Assembly: GCA_964589625.1 (NCBI GenBank)
Contig: CAZPSH010000004.1
Coordinates: forward strand, 1-64,000
Source of the DNA: JBFLVU01 sp964589625
GTDB taxonomy: Bacteria; Acidobacteriota; UBA4820; DSQY01
Length of the DNA: 64,000 nucleotides
Direction of reading: 5' to 3'
Both the position numbers and the translations under genes were made by a program. The first letter of the stretch is position 1. Every line of letters starts with the position of its first letter. The notes beneath the pieces are model-generated. The model saw nothing but the letters and a program-made list of their open reading frames with translations, was not told the DNA's origin and ran no database searches. This document shows positions 58,910-64,000 of the stretch, one piece after another.

Positions 58910-59938
58910 TCACGGATCCTCGTAGATACGGACGGTCACCGTCCCGTCGGCCTCGACCCAGGCCCGAACCATCCCCGGCGTGTTGAAGGAGACGGCCCGG
59001 TTACCCGCCGCGTCGAGGGCCACCACGCCGCCGTCCCCCCCCAGGGCCTTCACTTCCGCCAGAGCCGCGTCGGCCGCCGATTGCAGGCTCTGCCGCCGGT
59101 AGGCCACGCGGCAGCGGATGTCGTGGGCCACGGCCGCCCGGATGAAGTACTCCCCCCAGCCGGTTGCCGAGACGGCGCAGGACGAGTCGTCGGCGTAGGT
59201 TCCCGCTCCGATGACCGGGGAGTCCCCCACCCGGCCCCACCGCTTGTTCGTCATGCCCCCGGTGGAGGTGGCCGCGGCGAGGTGGCCGCACCGGTCCAAG
59301 GCCACCGCGCCCACGGTGCCGCGCTTCTCGGGGGGCGGGTCCCTCCCGGGCGGGGGGCCGCCCTCCCCCTGTTCGTGCTCCCGGATCCGGGCCCTCTGGA
59401 GGTCATTCCAGCGCTCTTCCGTGTCGAAGTAGGAGGGCAGGACAAGGTCCAGGCCCTGCTCCCGAGCGAAGGCCTCGGCGCCCTGGGCCACGAGAAACAC
59501 GTGGGGGGACCGTTCCATGACCCTTCGGGCCAGAACGACGGGGTTTTTCACGCGCCGGAGGCCCGCCACGGCGCCCGCCCTCCGGGTGGCGCCGTCCATG
59601 ATGGACGCGTCCAGCTCGTGGGCCCCTTCGTGGTTGAAGACGGCTCCCTTGCCGGCGTTGAAGAGGGGGGAGTCCTCCAGGACCCTCACCGCCGTCTCCA
59701 CGGCGTCCAAACTGGAGCCCCCCTTCTCGAGAATTTCCCAACCGGCCCGGGCCGCCTTGGCCAGCGTCTCCCGGCAGGCCGCCTCTTTCTCCGGAGACAT
59801 CTGGTCCTTCCGGAGCACGCCCGCCCCGCCGTGGAGGACCAGGGCCGGCGGCGGCGAAGGCCCGCCGGATGTCTGGACGCGAGCATCCGCCAGGAAGAGG
59901 AGAGCGAGGGCGGCGGCACCGGGTACGAGCCATTTCAT
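58910..59938 (-). CDS. Isoaspartyl peptidase / L-asparaginase, exported
   Basis: 342-aa N-terminal-nucleophile hydrolase precursor with signal peptide (MKWLVPGAAALALLFLADA). VLHGGAGV opens the alpha subunit; the autocleavage site precedes Thr in KRGTVGAVALDRCGHLAAATSTGG, and GRVGDSPVIGAGTYAD completes the active site. It hydrolyses isoaspartyl dipeptides and/or asparagine. Confidence 0.92.
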   Translation of the reverse strand: MKWLVPGAAALALLFLADARVQTSGGPSPPPALVLHGGAGVLRKDQMSPEKEAACRETLAKAARAGWEILEKGGSSLDAVETAVRVLEDSPLFNAGKGAVFNHEGAHELDASIMDGATRRAGAVAGLRRVKNPVVLARRVMERSPHVFLVAQGAEAFAREQGLDLVLPSYFDTEERWNDLQRARIREHEQGEGGPPPGRDPPPEKRGTVGAVALDRCGHLAAATSTGGMTNKRWGRVGDSPVIGAGTYADDSSCAVSATGWGEYFIRAAVAHDIRCRVAYRRQSLQSAADAALAEVKALGGDGGVVALDAAGNRAVSFNTPGMVRAWVEADGTVTVRIYEDP

Positions 59939-60057
59939 GGCGTTCCTCCATGGGTCAGGCCCCAGGGTAGCGGGTGAGCCTTCTCCTGGAAAGCCCCCTC
60001 AAGGCCCTGCGTTGGGGCGCCGTGGTACCCTGGGTCCACCGGGAAGGAGGGAATGGG

Positions 60058-61617
60058 ATGAGCCTCCGCTACGGCGATCTTTCGGAGATCCGCGAGAAGC
60101 TGTCCCCCGCGGAGGAGCGCTTTGAGGCCCGGCGAAGAAGAGTGGGCCTCACTCTCGGCCCCGTGGTCTTCCTCCTCCTCCTCCTGGTTCCCGTGCCCGC
60201 GCCCACCGCGGCGGCCTCCCGCCTCGCCGCGGCCGTGGCGTGGGTCCTCGTGTGGTGGATCACGGAAGCGGTCCCCATTCCCGTGACCGCCCTCCTCGGC
60301 CCCGCTCTCATGGTGCTCCTGCGCGTCTCGGGGCCGGGGGAGGCCTTCGCCCCCTTCGGAGACCCCGTGATCTTTCTGTTCCTGGGCTCTTTCCTGCTCG
60401 CCGAGGCCATGGCCGTCCACGGGCTCGACCGGCGCGTCGCCTTTGCCCTACTTTCCTCTCCCCTCGTGGGGGGCTCTGCCGCCCGGGTCCTCCTGGCCTT
60501 CGCGGGGCTGGCGGCGGGCCTCTCCATGTGGCTCTCCAACAGCGCCACGACGGCCATGCTCTTTCCCATCGCCCTGGGCGTCCTGGGCGCCATGGCGCGG
60601 CTCCTCTCCGCAGGTGGACGGGAGGTGGACCCGACGCGGCTCCGGTTCGGAACGGCGCTCATGCTCCTGTGCGCCTTCGCCTCGTCCATCGGCGGCATCG
60701 GGACCCCCGTGGGGACGCCGCCGAACCTCATCGCCATGGGATACCTGGACAAGCTCGCGGGCGTGAAGGTCCCGTTTTTCCAGTGGATGCTCCTGGCCCT
60801 TCCGATCCTCCTCGCCATGCTGGCCGCGGCCCTCGTCCTGATGCGCCTCCTCCTGCCCCCCGAGATGCGCCGCATCGAGGGGGCCTCCGAAATCCTGAAA
60901 CGGGAGCGGGCGGCCCTGGGCCCCATGTCGCGCGGGGAGCGGAACGTCCTCGCCGCCTTCCTCCTCGCCGTAATCCTGTGGGTGCTCCCCGGGGTCGTGG
61001 CCGCCGTGGCGGGCACCTCCAGCGGGGCCTACATCCTTCTCCAGGGCGTCCTTCCCGAGAGCGTGGTGGCCGTGGCCGCATCCGCTCTCCTCTTCCTCCT
61101 TCCCGCGGACCGGAAGTCCGGGGCCCTCACCCTCACCTGGAACCAGGCCGTCCGCATCGACTGGGGAACGCTCCTCCTTTTCGGCGGCGGGCTCTCCCTC
61201 GGCGCCGCCATGTTCCGGACGGGGCTCGCGGAGGCCGTGGGGCGGGGTCTCGTCGCCGCCACCGGGGCGCGCTCCACACTGGCGCTGACCTTCCTCTTCG
61301 CCGCCGCGGGGATCGTCGTCACCGAAGTCGCCTCCAACACGGCGGCGGCCACCATGCTCGTGCCCCTCGCCATCGCCGCAGCCGCCAGCGCCGGCATCTC
61401 GCCCCTGGAGCCCGCCGCCGCGTGCGCCCTGGGGTGCAGCATGGCCTTCATGCTGCCCGTCTCCACCCCCCCCAACGCCATCGTGTACGGCTCCGGGTGC
61501 GTCCGCATCACGCAGATGATCAAGGTGGGGGTGTTTCTGGACGCGGTGGCCGTGATCGTCATCCCTCTGGGCGTGACCTTCCTGGCGCCGCTCGTGCTCG
61601 GAGGAGGCGGCCCGTGA
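60058..61617 (+). CDS. SLC13/DASS-family anion:sodium symporter
   Basis: 519-aa transporter with about 11 hydrophobic helices and a cytoplasmic N-terminal stretch. The paired substrate/sodium motifs are SNSATTAML and SNTAAATMLVP, with GIGTPVGTPPNL and a repeat-like second half. Members carry dicarboxylates, citrate or sulfate; substrate not decidable. ATG 60058 has AAGGAGGG upstream. The stop overlaps the arfB GTG (GTGA). Confidence 0.9.
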   Translation: MSLRYGDLSEIREKLSPAEERFEARRRRVGLTLGPVVFLLLLLVPVPAPTAAASRLAAAVAWVLVWWITEAVPIPVTALLGPALMVLLRVSGPGEAFAPFGDPVIFLFLGSFLLAEAMAVHGLDRRVAFALLSSPLVGGSAARVLLAFAGLAAGLSMWLSNSATTAMLFPIALGVLGAMARLLSAGGREVDPTRLRFGTALMLLCAFASSIGGIGTPVGTPPNLIAMGYLDKLAGVKVPFFQWMLLALPILLAMLAAALVLMRLLLPPEMRRIEGASEILKRERAALGPMSRGERNVLAAFLLAVILWVLPGVVAAVAGTSSGAYILLQGVLPESVVAVAASALLFLLPADRKSGALTLTWNQAVRIDWGTLLLFGGGLSLGAAMFRTGLAEAVGRGLVAATGARSTLALTFLFAAAGIVVTEVASNTAAATMLVPLAIAAAASAGISPLEPAAACALGCSMAFMLPVSTPPNAIVYGSGCVRITQMIKVGVFLDAVAVIVIPLGVTFLAPLVLGGGGP

Positions 61618-62036
61618 TCCGGGTCACGGAGTCCATCTCGCTCCGGGACGAGGAGGTCCGCGAGGAGTTCGTGCGGGCCCCGGGCCCCGGAGGCCAGAAC
61701 GTGAACAAGGTGGCGACGTGCGTCCAGCTCCGTTTCGACGCCGCGGGCTCGCCCTCCCTTCCCGAAGAAGTGAGGGGACGCCTGCTGGCCCTCGCCGGGG
61801 CTCGCCTCACCTCCTCGGGGGAGATCCTCATCACGGCCCGCCGCTTTCGGTCGCGGGAGCGAAACCGCGAGGACGCCCTGGGCCGTCTTGTGGACTTGAT
61901 CCGTCAGGCCGCCCGAGCCCCCCGGCGCAGGGTGGCGACGGCCCCCACCGCCGCCTCCCGGGAGCGCCGGATCAACGAAAAGAAGAGACGCGGCGCCCTG
62001 AAGGGCCGGCGAGGGTCGGCGGAAGCGGAGGACTAG
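61614..62036 (+). CDS. arfB: Peptidyl-tRNA hydrolase ArfB (ribosome rescue)
   Basis: 140-aa release-factor-like hydrolase releasing peptides from stalled ribosomes. APGPGGQNVNKV contains the GGQ at residues 26-28; the C-terminus is basic (INEKKRRGALKGRRG), as needed to enter the mRNA channel. GTG start at 61614 overlaps the transporter stop. Confidence 0.92.
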   Translation: MIRVTESISLRDEEVREEFVRAPGPGGQNVNKVATCVQLRFDAAGSPSLPEEVRGRLLALAGARLTSSGEILITARRFRSRERNREDALGRLVDLIRQAARAPRRRVATAPTAASRERRINEKKRRGALKGRRGSAEAED

Positions 62037-62109
62037 CCCCTGGTCGGAGGATGGAGCGATTCCTCTCCACACCCGGGCCCGCCTCTCGCGCGTACCGCCC
62101 CCTCTCCGG

Positions 62110-62150
62110 CCCTACCACCCCCTTTCCCCAGGGGCATGCTGGTGTTAGGG
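62110..62150. terminator. Imperfect hairpin after arfB
   Basis: CCCTACCACC / GGTGTTAGGG (9 of 10 pair) with an inner CCCC/GGGG, located between arfB and the next gene. It may terminate the transporter-arfB transcript or attenuate the following one. Confidence 0.4.
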
Positions 62151-62204
62151 TAAGGAGAACCGTCGGGCCATTCGGCGTGCCTCGGTGGGAAGCAGGGGGT
62201 CCTC

Positions 62205-63218
62205 ATGGCAGGGGTCCAGCAAATCTCGGTCATCTCGCCCATCGATCCGGCGCTTCGGCACACTCGCCGCGTTCTCTTCGAGCGCTTCGATCTCAAGAAG
62301 TGGTTCGTCATGGGCTTCTGCGCCTTCCTCGCCCACCTGGGGGACGGAGGGGGTGGCTACAACCCCGCGGGCAACCTGGGCGGCCGGGGCCGCGGCGGGA
62401 GGGGCGACCTGGACGAGGTCGGGCGGGGCGCCAGCCAGTGGATGGCCGAGCACTGGGGCCTCGTTGTCCTCATCGCGGCGGGAGTGATCCTCTTCGTCTT
62501 CGCCCTCGGCGCGCTCCTGACCTGGCTCTCCAGCCGGGGCAAGTTCATGTTCCTCGACAACGTCATCAAGGACCGCGCCGCCGTCAGCGAGCCCTGGGAG
62601 CGCTTCCGCGCCTTCGGGAACACGCTCTTCGTCTTCCGCTTCCTCGTGGGCCTCGCCGGGTTCGGGGCCTTTTTGCTCATCGGAGGCTTCTGCTTCGTCC
62701 TCGCCTACCCCAACATCCGCGACGGCCGCTTTGGGGCGCGCTCCGTCACGGCGCTCCTGCTCGGAACTCTTCTCCTCGCCATCCTTCTCGTCTGCCTCGC
62801 CCTCCTCCAGATGGCCGTCAACGACTTCGTCGTGCCCATCACGTACCGGAGGGGCGCCCGGCCGGTGCAGGCCCTCTGTATCTTTCGCGACGAGATGCTG
62901 GCCGGCCACGAGGGAGCGTTTCTGCTCTACGTGCTGGCTAAGATCGTCATCGCCATCGTCGCCGGGGTCCTGGTACTCATTGGCACCTGCGTGACGTGCT
63001 GCATCGCCGCCCTGCCCTATCTCAGCAGCGTGGCGTTTCTCCCAATTTTCGTCTTCGTGCGATCCTATTCCCTGTACTTCCTGGAACAGTTCGGGCCCGA
63101 ATGGCGCTTCCTGTCGCAAGCTCCGCCCGCGCCACAGGCCCCGGAGGCGACCGGCGCCTCCGCTCCGGAAGCGGCTCCCGCGCCGCCCCAGGACCCCACA
63201 TCCGAGGCCCCTAAATGA
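62205..63218 (+). CDS. Multispan membrane protein of unknown function
   Basis: 337-aa protein with a soluble N-terminus (about 1-80, with Gly/Arg-rich GGRGRGGRGDLDE loop) and about five to six hydrophobic helices (residues about 85-110, 145-175, 183-210 and 245-290). The C-terminus is Ala/Pro-rich and cytoplasmic-looking. The arrangement recalls uncharacterised DUF7544-like membrane proteins. The stop overlaps the helicase ATG by 4 nt. Confidence 0.75.
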   Translation: MAGVQQISVISPIDPALRHTRRVLFERFDLKKWFVMGFCAFLAHLGDGGGGYNPAGNLGGRGRGGRGDLDEVGRGASQWMAEHWGLVVLIAAGVILFVFALGALLTWLSSRGKFMFLDNVIKDRAAVSEPWERFRAFGNTLFVFRFLVGLAGFGAFLLIGGFCFVLAYPNIRDGRFGARSVTALLLGTLLLAILLVCLALLQMAVNDFVVPITYRRGARPVQALCIFRDEMLAGHEGAFLLYVLAKIVIAIVAGVLVLIGTCVTCCIAALPYLSSVAFLPIFVFVRSYSLYFLEQFGPEWRFLSQAPPAPQAPEATGASAPEAAPAPPQDPTSEAPK

Positions 63219-64000
63219 CCGAATCCGATCCGAACAAGCCCGCTGAACCCGTGGTCGAGCCCGACAACGCCCTTCCGGAGACCACCCTGGAAACCCTTCC
63301 CGAGGCCGTGCGTGAGGCCGCGGCGCGGGCCGGATGGTCCGCCCTCATGCCCGTTCAAGCCAAGGCCATCCCCTACCTGCTCCAACGCCGGGACCTGATG
63401 GTCCAGTCCCGAACCGGGAGCGGGAAGACGGGCGCCTACGTCCTCCCCATGGTGCACCAACTGGACTTCGCCTCGGCTTCCTGCCAGGCCCTCGTCTTGA
63501 CACCCACCCGCGAGTTGGCCCACCAGGTGGCGCAGGCCGCCATGCTCCTCTTCGGCGAAGGGGGTCTGCACGTTGTTTCCGTTTACGGGGGGGCGGCCTA
63601 CGGACCCCAGATCGAGGGGTTCAAGCGGGGCGCCCACCTCGTCGTGGGCACGCCGGGGCGCATTCTGGACCACCTCATCCGCGGGACCTTGAGCCTCGAC
63701 GGACTGAAGTTCCTCGTCTTCGACGAGGCCGACCGCATGCTCTCCATGGGCTTCTACCCGGACATGCGGCGGATCCAGTCGTTCCTTCCCCGCCGCCGGG
63801 TGCACGGCTCCATGTTTTCGGCCACCTACCCCCCCTACGTCCTTCGCCTTGCGGAGGAGTTCCTGGACCACCCCGGATTCCTCAGCCTGAGCAAGGACCA
63901 CGTCCACGTGGCCGAGACGACCCACCTCTTCACCGTCTGCCCGCCCATGCGGAAGGATCGGTCCCTCGTGAAGATCCTCGAGGTGGAGAACCCCGCCTCC
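63215..64000 (+). CDS. DEAD-box RNA helicase, C-terminus beyond window
   Basis: 262 codons of an ATP-dependent RNA helicase. Motif I SRTGSGKTGAY, Ia PTRELAHQ, GG, Ib TPGRILD, II FDEADRML and III FSATYPP are in order; the second RecA lobe has just begun (MRKDRSLVKILE) at the edge. Likely roles are ribosome assembly or RNA turnover. Translationally coupled to the upstream membrane protein. Confidence 0.93.
   Translation, partial: MTESDPNKPAEPVVEPDNALPETTLETLPEAVREAAARAGWSALMPVQAKAIPYLLQRRDLMVQSRTGSGKTGAYVLPMVHQLDFASASCQALVLTPTRELAHQVAQAAMLLFGEGGLHVVSVYGGAAYGPQIEGFKRGAHLVVGTPGRILDHLIRGTLSLDGLKFLVFDEADRMLSMGFYPDMRRIQSFLPRRRVHGSMFSATYPPYVLRLAEEFLDHPGFLSLSKDHVHVAETTHLFTVCPPMRKDRSLVKILEVENPAS

Overview
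The window is GC-rich (roughly two thirds G+C by eye), densely packed and bacterial. Genes for LPS inner-core sugars and lipid A acylation (kdsB, rfaE1, rfaE2, gmhB, an LpxL-like acyltransferase), a type IV pilus retraction ATPase and LysM/PKD envelope proteins point to a diderm (Gram-negative-type) organism. The style of the PurL/PurQ/PurS set, the TPR and zinc-ribbon receiver proteins and the PilT homologue remind me of Acidobacteriota or a neighbouring phylum. That placement is an inference; I cannot prove taxonomy from this sequence alone.

Layout. 1-9.3 kb: purine biosynthesis (purF, purL, purQ, purS, purB) with an alpha/beta hydrolase, an MBL-fold hydrolase, dUTPase and an M16 peptidase. 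9.4-18.7 kb: a secreted PKD/beta-repeat protein, adenine deaminase, a Nif3-like protein, KdsB, an Ig-like protein, and a gap-pgk pair. 18.8-28.7 kb, all on the minus strand: a LysM protein, then the most notable locus, cpsB-rnr-AMP phosphorylase-ribose-1,5-bisphosphate isomerase-Form III RuBisCO-receiver/J-like/TPR protein. 28.8-44.9 kb: housekeeping (dCMP deaminase, prmC, rpsP-rimM-trmD-rplS-rnhB-TPR operon, an EF-G-like GTPase, pilT, ferredoxin, heptose genes, lpxL, tmk). 45.2-48.4 kb: hemB, a zinc-ribbon protein and an HD-GYP protein. 48.6-57.1 kb: an arsenic/thiol-redox block (permease, thioredoxins, CcdA, two ArsR, two ArsC, ArsM, ACR3) ending at an alcohol dehydrogenase and tRNA-Pro(CGG). 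57.2-64 kb: secreted 5'-nucleotidase and asparaginase homologues, an SLC13 transporter, ArfB, a membrane protein and the start of a DEAD-box helicase.

How the genes work together. The AMP pathway is known from archaea: NMP is converted to ribose-1,5-bisphosphate, then to RuBP, then with CO2 to two 3-phosphoglycerates. Here its three enzymes are consecutive genes, placed directly downstream of an RNase R family exoribonuclease, an enzyme that yields 5'-NMPs. Adenine deaminase (12-14 kb) could take the released adenine, and pgk/gap (16.5-18.7 kb) could take the 3-phosphoglycerate. The arrangement reads as an RNA/nucleotide-to-central-carbon salvage module in a bacterium. The gene whose start overlaps the RuBisCO stop (a degenerate receiver, a J-like segment and TPRs) is a candidate new accessory factor.

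The arsenic block has two clearly readable ArsR-type control regions (consensus-like promoters with palindromes). It may be an island bounded by the tRNA-Pro 3' end and a 10-bp partial copy near 48.98 kb. No integrase, rRNA or CRISPR array was seen.
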